Origin: Bacilli bacterium
GTDB taxonomy: Bacteria; Bacillota_I; Bacilli_A; RF39; UBA660
Direction: 5' to 3'
NCBI GenBank assembly: GCA_016295795.1
Contig: JAEDKN010000010.1
Coordinates: forward strand, 1-30,414
Length of the DNA: 30,414 nt
Each line of letters starts with the position of its first letter. The first letter of the stretch is position 1. The position numbers and the translations under genes are program-made. The notes under the pieces are model-generated. The model made no database searches. It had not been told where the DNA came from and saw nothing but the letters and a program-made list of their open reading frames with translations. Shown in pieces: positions 1 through 6,762 of this stretch.

Positions 1-28
1 AAAAAAGGTTAAATAAATTAACCTTTTC
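1..28 (-). terminator. Rho-independent terminator after tRNA-His
   Basis: On the minus strand an AAAAGGTTAA arm pairs with TTAACCTTTT and runs into a T stretch at the window edge. A second small hairpin (AGTCGA / TCGACT, 37-53) lies between it and the tRNA 3' end and may help 3' processing. Confidence 0.75.
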
Positions 29-62
29 TATATTTAAGTCGATTGGTTCGACTAATTCCTTA

Positions 63-139
63 TGGGGCGAAATATGGGGATCGAACCCATGCATACCAGA
101 GCCACAATCTGGCGTGTTAACCACTTCACCAATTCCGCC
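63..139 (-). tRNA. tRNA-His (anticodon GTG)
   Basis: Reading the minus strand, a complete cloverleaf is visible. The acceptor arm GCGGAAT pairs with ATTTCGC. An extra 5' G (G-1) faces C73, the identity element of tRNA-His. The anticodon loop is TTGTGGC with GTG in the middle, closed by the CCAGA/TCTGG stem. The T-loop GGTTCGATCC is present and the 3' CCA is encoded in the genome. The gene is a single transcription unit between the feoB terminator and its own terminator. Confidence 0.97.
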
Positions 140-158
140 ATATATAAATTACTTTTCT

Positions 159-187
159 ATTTTAACAAGTAAAAGAAAAAATATCAA
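159..187 (-). promoter_or_regulatory. Promoter of tRNA-His
   Basis: A -35 box TTGATA (182-187) is separated by exactly 17 bases from a -10 box TAAAAT (159-164). The predicted start lies about a dozen bases before the tRNA 5' end. The -35 box falls inside the 3' arm of the feoB terminator hairpin. Confidence 0.55.
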
Positions 188-204
188 GGCTTTTTTGATA
201 TTTT
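176..204 (-). terminator. Terminator of the feoAB operon
   Basis: On the minus strand AAAATATCAA and TTGATATTTT form a stem around a short loop, followed by TTTTTTCTTTT. It sits 15 bases after the feoB stop codon. Confidence 0.75.
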
Positions 205-219
205 ATCTATCTAATAAAA

Positions 220-2295
220 CTATATAAAAATTTTTACAATTAAATTAAATATAAAACATATAATAAATCCACATATGGTGGGAATTAAAATAGATAATGC
301 TGTCCACTTCCAAGAAGACGTTTCTTTTTTTATTGTAAGACAAGTTGTAGAACAAGGCCAGTGCATAAGTGAAAATAACATTACAGAAACCGCAGTTGTC
401 CAAGTCCATCCATTATCTATTAAGAGTTGTTTTAATATATTTAAATTATCTATCTCCACTAAATTTCCAGTAGCCATATAACTCATTATGATAATTGGAA
501 TTACAATTTCATTGGCAGGAAAACCAAGTATAAAAGCCAACAATATTACTCCGTCCATTCCAATTAATCTTCCTAACGGATCAAGTACTCCTGAACAGAT
601 ATTTAACAAACTACTATTACCAACATTTATATTAGCCATAAGCCAAATAATTAATCCAGCTGGTATAGCAATAGAAACTGCTCTTCCAAGAACAAATAAA
701 GTTCTATCAAATATTGATCTTACTATCACTTTTCCCACTTGAGGTTTTCTATAAGGAGGTAATTCTAATGTAAATGATGAGGGTATTCCTTTAAGTAAAG
801 TATTAGATAATATCTTAGATATTATAAATGTCATAGTTATACCTAAAGATATTACTAATATTAATAATAATACACTCAGAAATGAATTGCTTAGTCCTCC
901 TCCAACTCCAGCAAAAAACATAGTTATTATAGCAATCAATGTAGGAAATCTTCCATTGCAAGGGACAAAAGAATTAGTTAAAATCGCAATTAATCTCTCT
1001 CTAGGAGAATCAATGATCCTGCAGCCGGACACTCCCACAGCATTGCATCCAAATCCCATAGCCATAGTAAGAGCTTGTTTACCACAAGTTTTACATTTTT
1101 TAAATACGCCATCTACATTAAATGCTATTCTAGGTAGATACCCTACATCTTCTAATAAAGTAAATAGAGGGAAAAATATTGCCATCGGAGGAAGCATAAC
1201 AGATACCACCCAAGCTAAAACTCTATACACTCCATGCACTAACATTTCATTTATAATATCAGGCACTCTTATATAAGTAAGAAAATCAAATAATTTATCT
1301 TCTATATTGAATAAAAATTCTTGAATAATCGAAGATGGATAATTACTTCCTACAATAGTAAGCCAAAATATAAACCCAAACAGTAATATCATAATAGGAA
1401 TACCAGTAATTTTACTAGTTAAAATTTTATCTATAAATCTATCTTTCTTATTATAATTATCATCTTCAAATATAGTTACTGAATCTGCGATTTCTTCAGC
1501 CTTATTGTTAATAGCTTCTACAATATATTCTTCTAGCTCACTAATCATTATATCAGCTTCTAACAATTTATTTTTTGCTCTTCTTAACGATTCAGTAAGA
1601 TCACCATCATCTAAATTGATATTTTCAAAAATACTAATTTTATTTTTTATATCACAATCTTCTTTTAATAAATTTAACGCAATCCATCTTTTTTCTAGTT
1701 TAAAATCTCTATTAAGTGAGTCTTCAACAATTTTTATTGAATCCTCTATTTCATTTTGATATTTTACTTTCAAGCTTTTTCTCTTTTCACCAAAACTCAA
1801 ATCTATATTTTTTAATAGATCATCTAATCCTTTATTATTTCTAGCACTTGTTCCTACCACTCTTACTCCTAATAAATCAGACAATTTTTTTAAATCTATA
1901 TTGATCTTCTTTTTTCTAGCTTCATCTAATAAATTCACACATACTATTACGCGATCTGTTATTTCACAAACCTGTAAAACTAAATTAAGATTTCTCATAA
2001 GACATACTGCATCACAAACAATAATTGTTAGATCACTTCTACCAAAACAAATAAAGTCTCTAGCAACAAATTCCTCTTCAGAATGAGCTAAAATAGAATA
2101 AATTCCTGGCAAATCATAAATTTTGTAATTAATATGATTGAATTCAAAATAACCCGATGCATTACTGACAGTTTTACCTGGCCAATTTCCGGTATGTTGA
2201 TGCATACCAGTTAGTGCATTAAAAACAGTAGATTTACCAACATTAGGATTACCCGCAAGAGCAATTATACGATCTGTATTTTTTTCCTTTTTCAT
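220..2295 (-). CDS. feoB: Ferrous iron transport protein B (FeoB)
   Basis: This is the Fe(II) permease of the cytoplasmic membrane, 691 residues and near the usual size for Firmicutes. The N-terminal G domain shows G1 GNPNVGKS (15-22), G3 DLPG (61-64), an NxxD G4 motif NLLDEA (121-126) and a G5-like TSARNNKG (149-156). A helical GDI-like linker follows, then the polytopic membrane domain from about residue 300. That domain carries the typical segment MGFGCNAVGVSGCRI and the SFVPCNGRFPT Gate motif. It starts one base after the feoA stop (TAATATG) behind GAGGT, so the two genes are coupled. The stop codon is TAG. FeoA assists this pump, and the pair suggests import of soluble Fe(II) under anaerobic conditions. 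Confidence 0.97.
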   Translation of the reverse strand: MKKEKNTDRIIALAGNPNVGKSTVFNALTGMHQHTGNWPGKTVSNASGYFEFNHINYKIYDLPGIYSILAHSEEEFVARDFICFGRSDLTIIVCDAVCLMRNLNLVLQVCEITDRVIVCVNLLDEARKKKINIDLKKLSDLLGVRVVGTSARNNKGLDDLLKNIDLSFGEKRKSLKVKYQNEIEDSIKIVEDSLNRDFKLEKRWIALNLLKEDCDIKNKISIFENINLDDGDLTESLRRAKNKLLEADIMISELEEYIVEAINNKAEEIADSVTIFEDDNYNKKDRFIDKILTSKITGIPIMILLFGFIFWLTIVGSNYPSSIIQEFLFNIEDKLFDFLTYIRVPDIINEMLVHGVYRVLAWVVSVMLPPMAIFFPLFTLLEDVGYLPRIAFNVDGVFKKCKTCGKQALTMAMGFGCNAVGVSGCRIIDSPRERLIAILTNSFVPCNGRFPTLIAIITMFFAGVGGGLSNSFLSVLLLILVISLGITMTFIISKILSNTLLKGIPSSFTLELPPYRKPQVGKVIVRSIFDRTLFVLGRAVSIAIPAGLIIWLMANINVGNSSLLNICSGVLDPLGRLIGMDGVILLAFILGFPANEIVIPIIIMSYMATGNLVEIDNLNILKQLLIDNGWTWTTAVSVMLFSLMHWPCSTTCLTIKKETSSWKWTALSILIPTICGFIICFIFNLIVKIFI

Positions 2296-2296
2296 A

Positions 2297-2527
2297 TTAG
2301 ATTACCTCTACCATTACTTTTTCTGCATCTTCATTTCTAATGGCAATTAGAGCTCCTCTAATCATATAAGCAACTAGATTCCCATGAAAATTTTCCAATA
2401 CCCTTTCAACTATAGTACCTGGCGTCAACCCAATATCTAAAAGCCTTCGCTTTATAGAATTATCGTTCAATACCTTTTTTATTATAACTTTCTCACCTAT
2501 TTTTGTATTTTCTAAACTCATATTCAT
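2297..2527 (-). CDS. feoA: Ferrous iron transport accessory protein A (FeoA)
   Basis: A 76-residue single SH3-like domain typical of FeoA. It contains the signature DIGLTPGTIVERV and an ending with GALIAIRNEDAEKV, as in family members. FeoA is a small cytoplasmic protein needed for FeoB function. It is the first gene of feoAB. The ATG at 2527 is preceded by AGGA at an acceptable distance; a second ATG two codons on is too far from this site. The operon has its own promoter and a Fur-like site upstream, which fits iron control. Confidence 0.95.
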   Translation of the reverse strand: MNMSLENTKIGEKVIIKKVLNDNSIKRRLLDIGLTPGTIVERVLENFHGNLVAYMIRGALIAIRNEDAEKVMVEVI

Positions 2528-2549
2528 AATAATTATTCCTACTTTCTTA

Positions 2550-2562
2550 AATAATCATTATA
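2550..2562. promoter_or_regulatory. Possible Fur-type operator in the feoAB leader
   Basis: The sequence AATAATCATTATA is a near-perfect 6-1-6 inverted repeat resembling the NATAATnATTATN core of Fur boxes. It lies just downstream of the feoAB -10 box, where a repressor would block transcription. The call rests on one imperfect match in AT-rich DNA. Confidence 0.35.
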
Positions 2563-2576
2563 ATCTATGCGTTTTC

Positions 2577-2582
2577 ATTATA
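2577..2582 (-). promoter_or_regulatory. -10 box of the feoAB promoter
   Basis: A perfect TATAAT lies about 50 bases before the feoA start on the minus strand, directly after the terminator of the preceding gene. No good -35 hexamer is visible at the right spacing. Confidence 0.4.
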
Positions 2583-2601
2583 CTAAAATGGGCATTTAAC
2601 T

Positions 2602-2624
2602 AAAAAAGAGAATAAATTCTCTTT
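2602..2624 (-). terminator. Terminator after the thioredoxin-like gene
   Basis: On the minus strand AAAGAGAATTTATTCTCTTT folds into a stem followed by more T residues, immediately after the stop codon at 2626. Confidence 0.75.
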
Positions 2625-2625
2625 A

Positions 2626-3336
2626 TTAACATTTATCATCGCAAACGCTAGGACTCACTTTTCCCATAAGCTCTATTAGTGAAAGCAACAATTCTTCGTT
2701 TTCCCTATCAGTTAAAGCAACATAAGGATCCTCTTGGCTTTCAACTGTTCCATCATGATATCCAACAATTTCGCCATTTTTTACAAAAATAACAAGTGGT
2801 AAATAGATCCTCTTTTCTCCAGTTTTAACTTCACTACCATCATTTGCAGTCAAAATATATTCATCTAAAATTTGGTCTAGTTTGCTAACTAATTCAAAAT
2901 ATTTTTTATTTCCTTCTTTTTCTGTAATTATATTTTTATTCTCATCTAGTAAAAGTAAATCTCTATCTTCACTAATATTCAAATAATAAAGTGTATCAAG
3001 TTCTACTTCCTTAGCCGCAGAAAGTAATACTGGAACCAAGTTACGACACCACGGACATTCAGGAAATCCCAAATATATGACACCAGTTCCAGATTCTAAA
3101 ATTTGAAATATTTCATCATAACTAGAATACTTTATTGGATTATCGCTTGAAATATCTACAGTTGGATATACTTTGTTATTGTTACTATTTACTCTATTAT
3201 TTAGCTTTTCATACTCTTTTTCAAAATTTAATGCATCCTGACTGGTAGTAGCTTTCTTGTCTTGAAAATACTCATATCCAATAAATATCGAAAACAAGAA
3301 AACTAACATTATTATTAATATTGAACCTTTTTTCAT
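2626..3336 (-). CDS. Membrane-anchored thioredoxin-like protein
   Basis: 236 residues. Residues 4-21 form a single hydrophobic N-terminal segment after MKKG, read as a signal anchor, so the rest should be outside the membrane. A thioredoxin fold follows with the active site ECPWCRN (CPWC at 94-97), a strand GVIYLGF before it and an IYLPLVIFVKNGEIVGYHDGTV strand pair near residue 190. The last residues carry another Cys pair (VCDDKC). This resembles thioredoxin-like 'bacteriocin transport accessory' proteins and extracytoplasmic disulfide reductases; the exact role is not known. It follows a small membrane-protein gene with a TAATG overlap, so the two are translated together. Confidence 0.75.
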   Translation of the reverse strand: MKKGSILIIMLVFLFSIFIGYEYFQDKKATTSQDALNFEKEYEKLNNRVNSNNNKVYPTVDISSDNPIKYSSYDEIFQILESGTGVIYLGFPECPWCRNLVPVLLSAAKEVELDTLYYLNISEDRDLLLLDENKNIITEKEGNKKYFELVSKLDQILDEYILTANDGSEVKTGEKRIYLPLVIFVKNGEIVGYHDGTVESQEDPYVALTDRENEELLLSLIELMGKVSPSVCDDKC

Positions 3337-3602
3337 TACTTATCACCACTTCTATATTTTTTAATCCATATTTTTTTTACAACATTTAAAGAGAAAGTTG
3401 AAATAAAAAATCCTCCACATGGGATTAATGCTCCTAAATAAGGATTTGTAGTATCTGCAACCTTAAGATATAATAATGCAACTATATAAGTTAAAACAAT
3501 AATAATTATTCTCCTAGTTAATGATGTTTCCCATGCCTTATCGGTTTCTACTCTTTTATTTCTTATTTCTATGTTAATTACTCTCTTATTCAAATCATCC
3601 AT
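3336..3602 (-). CDS. Small two-helix membrane protein
   Basis: 88 residues if started at the ATG at 3602, which has AGGAG seven bases upstream; the frame is open for ten more codons but those lack a ribosome site. A charged N-terminal stretch (IEIRNKRVETDKAWETS) is followed by two membrane helices, one around RRIIIIVLTYIVALLYLK and one around YLGALIPCGGFFISTF. Small proteins of this plan are common in Firmicutes and have no assigned function. The stop overlaps the next ATG (TAATG), so it is coupled to the thioredoxin-like gene and may help place that protein in the membrane (inference). Confidence 0.7.
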   Translation of the reverse strand: MDDLNKRVINIEIRNKRVETDKAWETSLTRRIIIIVLTYIVALLYLKVADTTNPYLGALIPCGGFFISTFSLNVVKKIWIKKYRSGDK

Positions 3603-3623
3603 ATTTTTACTCCTAATAGTATT

Positions 3624-3652
3624 ATTATACAAAAAAATTTTTTTAATAACAA
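3624..3652 (-). promoter_or_regulatory. Promoter of the small membrane protein / thioredoxin-like operon
   Basis: TTGTTA (3647-3652), a 17-base spacer and a perfect TATAAT (3624-3629) on the minus strand, placed just before the ribosome site of the first gene. Confidence 0.7.
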
Positions 3653-3664
3653 CCTCTAAGTTAT

Positions 3665-3967
3665 TTATTTCACAATTGACAGATCAATAATTACATTCCA
3701 ATTATCATCATTATGAATTATATTTTTATGTAATTTATTACATTTTTCACATCTATAAATTATTTTGTAAGTATCTTTGTATTTTTCAAGACCAATAGGT
3801 TTTAACATTCCCATACAATTGTTTAGCCTATCCCCAGGATTAATATCTACGTGTTTAGAGTACAAACAATATGGACAATGATCCCTTGCAGTATAAGAAG
3901 ATTTTTTTACATTTTTTCCACAATTTTCACAAATAAAATCTTCATTAACCATATTAAATCTCTTCAT
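3665..3967 (-). CDS. RNHCP-domain zinc-ribbon protein
   Basis: 100 residues from the ATG at 3967, which has GGTGA in front; the longer open frame adds 31 hydrophobic residues without a ribosome site. Four metal-binding clusters are visible: C13xxC16, the family motif as RDHCPYC (C31, C34), C51 in NNCMGM, and C73xxC76 in YRCEKCNK. RNHCP proteins are short zinc-ribbon-like proteins of unknown function named after the Arg-Asn-His-Cys-Pro motif. Here the second residue is Asp. It is transcribed alone and divergently from the next gene. Confidence 0.85.
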   Translation of the reverse strand: MKRFNMVNEDFICENCGKNVKKSSYTARDHCPYCLYSKHVDINPGDRLNNCMGMLKPIGLEKYKDTYKIIYRCEKCNKLHKNIIHNDDNWNVIIDLSIVK

Positions 3968-3983
3968 ATAAATCACCAAAACA

Positions 3984-3989
3984 ATTATA
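3984..3989 (-). promoter_or_regulatory. Extended -10 promoter of the RNHCP gene
   Basis: TGaTATAAT on the minus strand, with a TG one base before a perfect -10, lies about 17 bases before the ATG. The -35 (TTAAGA) is weak, and the mRNA leader would be only about ten bases. Confidence 0.5.
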
Positions 3990-4096
3990 TCACAACAATT
4001 AATAATTCTTAATATTGAATTATTCTTGAAAAAAATATCTTTTATTGTCAGATAATACATGATAAAATTATTAAGGACAAGATAAGGAAGTGTGTT

Positions 4097-4951
4097 ATGC
4101 GAAAAGATGGTATTATAGTTAAAAATTTAGATCCTATTCATAAGATTATGCCATATTTGATGAAAAACAGATGTGAAGCGGAGGTTTATGCGACAGAAAA
4201 AATAGATGTTACTAATCTTTTGAAATATTTAGACAAAATTAATAAAAATAGAGAAGAAAAAATAACTTTGTTTCATTCCGTCGTTACAGCAATGGCAAAA
4301 ACAATATATAATAGACCTCTTTTAAACAGATTTATTGCAGGAAAAAAGTTCTATGATAGAAACGGAATATCGTTAAGCTTTGTAGCAAAAAACAACTTAC
4401 AAGATAATGAAGAAGAAAGACTTATTATATTAAAAACAAAATATGATATGAACCTATTTGATATTTCTTCATCAATATTAAATGCTGTTCAAAAAACAAG
4501 AAATAACAATACAAACGAAATGAATGATACTCTATCTTTAGTAACTAGTTTCCCAAGATGTATAACTTCTCTAATAATGGGAACATTTAGAATTTTAGAT
4601 TATTATGGTCTAGTACCTAAATCAATAAGTGATACTGATCCTAATTATTCAACAGTTCTTTTATCTAATCTAGGAAGCATTAAAAGCGAATGTTGTTATC
4701 ATCATTTGAACAACTATGGAACTAACTCAATAGTATCAACGATAGGCATCATAAATGAAGAAACTTGTACAAATGAAAAAGGAAGAAAACAATTAAAGAA
4801 ATATGTAAACCTATCATTTACATTAGATGAAAGAATTGCAGATGGAATATATTTTGCAAAATCTATTAAACTTTTAAAATACATTTTAGAAAACCCTACT
4901 TTATTAGAAGAAGAGTTATCAACCAAAGTAGAAATAACCGAAAAAAAGTAA
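4097..4951 (+). CDS. CAT/2-oxoacid dehydrogenase acyltransferase-like protein without catalytic His
   Basis: 284 residues with the overall plan of the chloramphenicol acetyltransferase / E2 catalytic fold: LFHSVVTAMAKTIYNRPLLNRFI near the start (51-80), a YSTVLLSNLGSI strand (184-195) and a C-terminal LDERIADGIYFAKSIKLLKYI segment. In true E2 and CAT enzymes the last motif is DHRxxDG or HHxxxDG with His as base. Here Glu245 takes that place. From memory, related Firmicute proteins also read DERxxDG and carry the YHHL motif seen at 201-204, so this looks like a family trait and not a recent mutation. No lipoyl or subunit-binding domain is present. The start has AAGGAAG upstream. The gene stands alone between a divergent gene and a strong hairpin. 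Substrate unknown. Confidence 0.75.
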   Translation: MRKDGIIVKNLDPIHKIMPYLMKNRCEAEVYATEKIDVTNLLKYLDKINKNREEKITLFHSVVTAMAKTIYNRPLLNRFIAGKKFYDRNGISLSFVAKNNLQDNEEERLIILKTKYDMNLFDISSSILNAVQKTRNNNTNEMNDTLSLVTSFPRCITSLIMGTFRILDYYGLVPKSISDTDPNYSTVLLSNLGSIKSECCYHHLNNYGTNSIVSTIGIINEETCTNEKGRKQLKKYVNLSFTLDERIADGIYFAKSIKLLKYILENPTLLEEELSTKVEITEKK

Positions 4952-4965
4952 GAATTTTCTAAATT

Positions 4966-5011
4966 AATATGAACCTCGTTTCTAAATGTTATAAGAAACG
5001 AGGTTCATATT
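4966..5011 (+). terminator. Long perfect hairpin, probable terminator
   Basis: Two 18-base arms (4966-4983 and 4994-5011) are perfect inverted copies around a 10-base loop, starting 14 bases after the stop at 4951. The T-rich tail is interrupted (TATCTTTATCTTATTTTTTT). It could end transcription from either side. Confidence 0.6.
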
Positions 5012-5031
5012 ATCTTTATCTTATTTTTTTA

Positions 5032-5295
5032 TTATTCATTTTTTAGAATTCGGAATTCTTCATTGCAAATATCTCTACTACATATTGTAACTTGAGAATA
5101 AGTAATATCGGACACTTTGGATATTTCTCTATTATATTTTTTGTTATTAACAGGACAAGCGTTTATTTTCTTTTCTTACTCTATCATTTCAAAATCAAAC
5201 GACTTAGGTAACTCAGATCACAATAAAACATCATTTTCTGACAAATATATTAAAGCTTTCTCCAACAACACGCTGTATTTTAATTTATCAATCTG
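5032..5295 (-). pseudogene. Decayed coding remnant downstream of alkD
   Basis: No intact gene fills this 260-base stretch. One minus-strand frame, the same frame as alkD past its TAG stop, reads like ordinary protein for about 86 codons and is broken by only two internal stops, TGA at 5218-5220 and TAA at 5176-5178. The pieces include VLLEKALIYLSEND, KKINACPVNNKKYNREI and VTICSRDICNEEF, and the frame ends in TAA at 5032. The composition is protein-like, but I do not recognise a family and see no start or ribosome site. A 60-codon plus-strand frame over the same bases (5117-5299) looks less convincing. Confidence 0.35.
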
Positions 5296-5982
5296 CTAAC
5301 CTCTAGGTATAGGTTTTTTTAATTTTCTTAGATAATCTTTATCTTCATCACTGATACGATTAGATTCTATTATTTTCTGTAATGTTTTATTATAAGTCCA
5401 AGTATCAATATTAAGGGTTTTTAATTTTTTTAAAGTATCATCGGGATATTTGATATAAGAAATAGACAAGAGCCAAGCAATTGCCATTTTTACGTAGTAG
5501 TAATCACTATCAGTCTTATCAATAATTTCAAAAATTCTATTTAAATATTTCTCTTCCAAATAATGATCTAACAACATAACAAATAAAAACCTTAGTTTAA
5601 ATTCAGAAGTATCATTACAATAATTCATCAAAAATTTCCAATATATTTCTTTTTCATTATTCTTAATTTTTATACTGCTACAAAAAATATCGCATATGGC
5701 CCAATTGTCTATTTTATTAACAAAAGTATTTATCAAATCAAACTTTTTATCAATAGGAACTTTATATAGGGCTATAATCAATCCTTGTAACATTATCTCT
5801 TCATAATATTCATCATCAATTTTATCTAGAACTTCATTATCTTCGTTATATAACTCTTTAGCAAGATTTCTTAATTGTGGAACTCTAACTCCTATTATAT
5901 TCTTATTATTAGGACAAATTCCTGAATGAAACTGCCTATATTTTAAATCTTGCAAAGAAAACAATTTCTCTTTTATATTCAT
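5296..5982 (-). CDS. alkD: DNA alkylation repair glycosylase (AlkD family)
   Basis: 228 residues from the ATG at 5982, with AGGA five bases before it; a TTG five codons upstream is also possible but lacks a site. The helical-repeat AlkD plan is clear: GVRVPQLRNLAKEL near residue 35, the central DNWAICDIFCSS with the Trp...Asp pair used for base excision, and YYVKMAIAWLLSISYIKYP near residue 170. AlkD removes positively charged alkylated bases such as 7-methylguanine and 3-methyladenine without base flipping. The length matches the family. It lies just downstream of nrdG, behind a perfect palindrome that may end the nrd transcript. The stop is TAG. Confidence 0.88.
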   Translation of the reverse strand: MNIKEKLFSLQDLKYRQFHSGICPNNKNIIGVRVPQLRNLAKELYNEDNEVLDKIDDEYYEEIMLQGLIIALYKVPIDKKFDLINTFVNKIDNWAICDIFCSSIKIKNNEKEIYWKFLMNYCNDTSEFKLRFLFVMLLDHYLEEKYLNRIFEIIDKTDSDYYYVKMAIAWLLSISYIKYPDDTLKKLKTLNIDTWTYNKTLQKIIESNRISDEDKDYLRKLKKPIPRG

Positions 5983-5996
5983 AATAATCCTATACA

Positions 5997-6024
5997 ATAA
6001 GACAGTAAATATTTACTGTCTTAT
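5997..6024 (-). terminator. Palindromic hairpin at the end of the nrd operon
   Basis: A perfect palindrome centred on AAATATTT (arms TAAGACAGTAAAT and its complement) overlaps the nrdG stop codon. The base run after it on the minus strand is not T-rich, so it may be a weak terminator, an mRNA-stabilising hairpin or an operator for alkD. Confidence 0.45.
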
Positions 6025-6584
6025 ATAAACAATTCCTCTTCTATTTTTTTTATTACTTGATTGTCATCTTCTACCATAAGTCTTTCAATTATAATCGGTT
6101 TTCCCTCTATTAAACTTTTCTTTGGATCAATTGCTCTTTGATTTCTAGAACCCCTAAATTTCAAATTAAGACTTTTTTCCTCTAAAACAAACTTTCCATC
6201 AATTAGAACATCTATCAAATTGAGAAATTCAATTAATGAGGGTTTAAACTTAGACATTTTTTTTAATTGTTCAAACGTATATCCTGTATAACACCAAATA
6301 TTTAAATTTAATTCTTTAGCGCGTCTAGCAATGTCTAAACAAGCATCTACTTGTAACATAGGATCACCACCAGAAAAAGTTATTCCTTCCTCTGCGCTTA
6401 AAGTTTCAAGTTCTTGTTTTATTTGCTCTGTATCTACTATGAAGCCATCATTCAAAGAATGTGTTTGCGGATTATGACACCCATAACAATTATGAATACA
6501 TCCTTGTGTCCATATAACAGCCCTTAATCCTTCACCATCAACAATGCTCCCTTTTTGTAGATTGCTAGCTAACCTAATTTCCAT
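6021..6584 (-). CDS. nrdG: Anaerobic ribonucleotide reductase activating enzyme (NrdG)
   Basis: 187-residue radical-SAM protein. The 4Fe-4S motif CxxxCxxC is C29-I-H-N-C33-Y-G-C36, followed by HNPQTHSL, as in NrdG. The SAM-binding GGDP box is FSGGDPML (about 73-80). The enzyme forms the glycyl radical on class III reductase by cleaving S-adenosylmethionine. The start is the ATG at 6584, one base after the stop of the glycyl-radical-tail gene. No strong ribosome site precedes it, so translation is probably coupled. The order nrdD, tail, nrdG puts the activator directly beside the peptide that carries its target glycine. Confidence 0.95.
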   Translation of the reverse strand: MEIRLASNLQKGSIVDGEGLRAVIWTQGCIHNCYGCHNPQTHSLNDGFIVDTEQIKQELETLSAEEGITFSGGDPMLQVDACLDIARRAKELNLNIWCYTGYTFEQLKKMSKFKPSLIEFLNLIDVLIDGKFVLEEKSLNLKFRGSRNQRAIDPKKSLIEGKPIIIERLMVEDDNQVIKKIEEELFI

Positions 6585-6585
6585 A

Positions 6586-6747
6586 TTATGTATGTTTTAC
6601 ACGATCATGTTCTTCAGCACGTTTACCATTATTGAAACGATCAACAGTACCTACTAAATATCCAGTAATTCTCCTAATACGTTCAAATCCAACTCCATCA
6701 CCTACTGTTTTGCAATTTTCTTGTTTCTTCTCAATCTCTTTTTTCAT
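6586..6747 (-). CDS. Separate glycyl-radical tail of anaerobic ribonucleotide reductase
   Basis: A 53-codon gene, too short for many gene callers. The product contains FERIRRITGYLVGTVDRF, then NNGKRAEEHDRVKH, which is the C-terminal glycyl-radical segment of class III reductases. The RxxGYL motif carries the radical glycine (Gly29). The main nrdD product stops just before this segment. The gene has its own strong ribosome site (AAAGGAG, eight bases before ATG 6747). It is in the same reading frame as nrdD, six codons after the nrdD TAG, so readthrough would give a normal fused enzyme. It ends one base before the nrdG ATG. The product must join NrdD to make an active enzyme (inference). Confidence 0.88.
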   Translation of the reverse strand: MKKEIEKKQENCKTVGDGVGFERIRRITGYLVGTVDRFNNGKRAEEHDRVKHT

Positions 6748-6762
6748 ATTTTTTTCTCCTTT

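Noticed and set aside
887..1276. 129-codon plus-strand frame inside feoB
   Set aside because: It lies antisense to the conserved membrane domain of feoB, has no ribosome site and has a composition typical of a shadow frame.
5032..5295. Recoded gene with TGA read as Trp
   Set aside because: The same frame also has a TAA stop and no start, and no other gene in the window contains an in-frame TGA.
5117..5299. 60-codon plus-strand frame
   Set aside because: It has no ribosome site and overlaps the alkD stop; the minus-strand remnant explains the region better.
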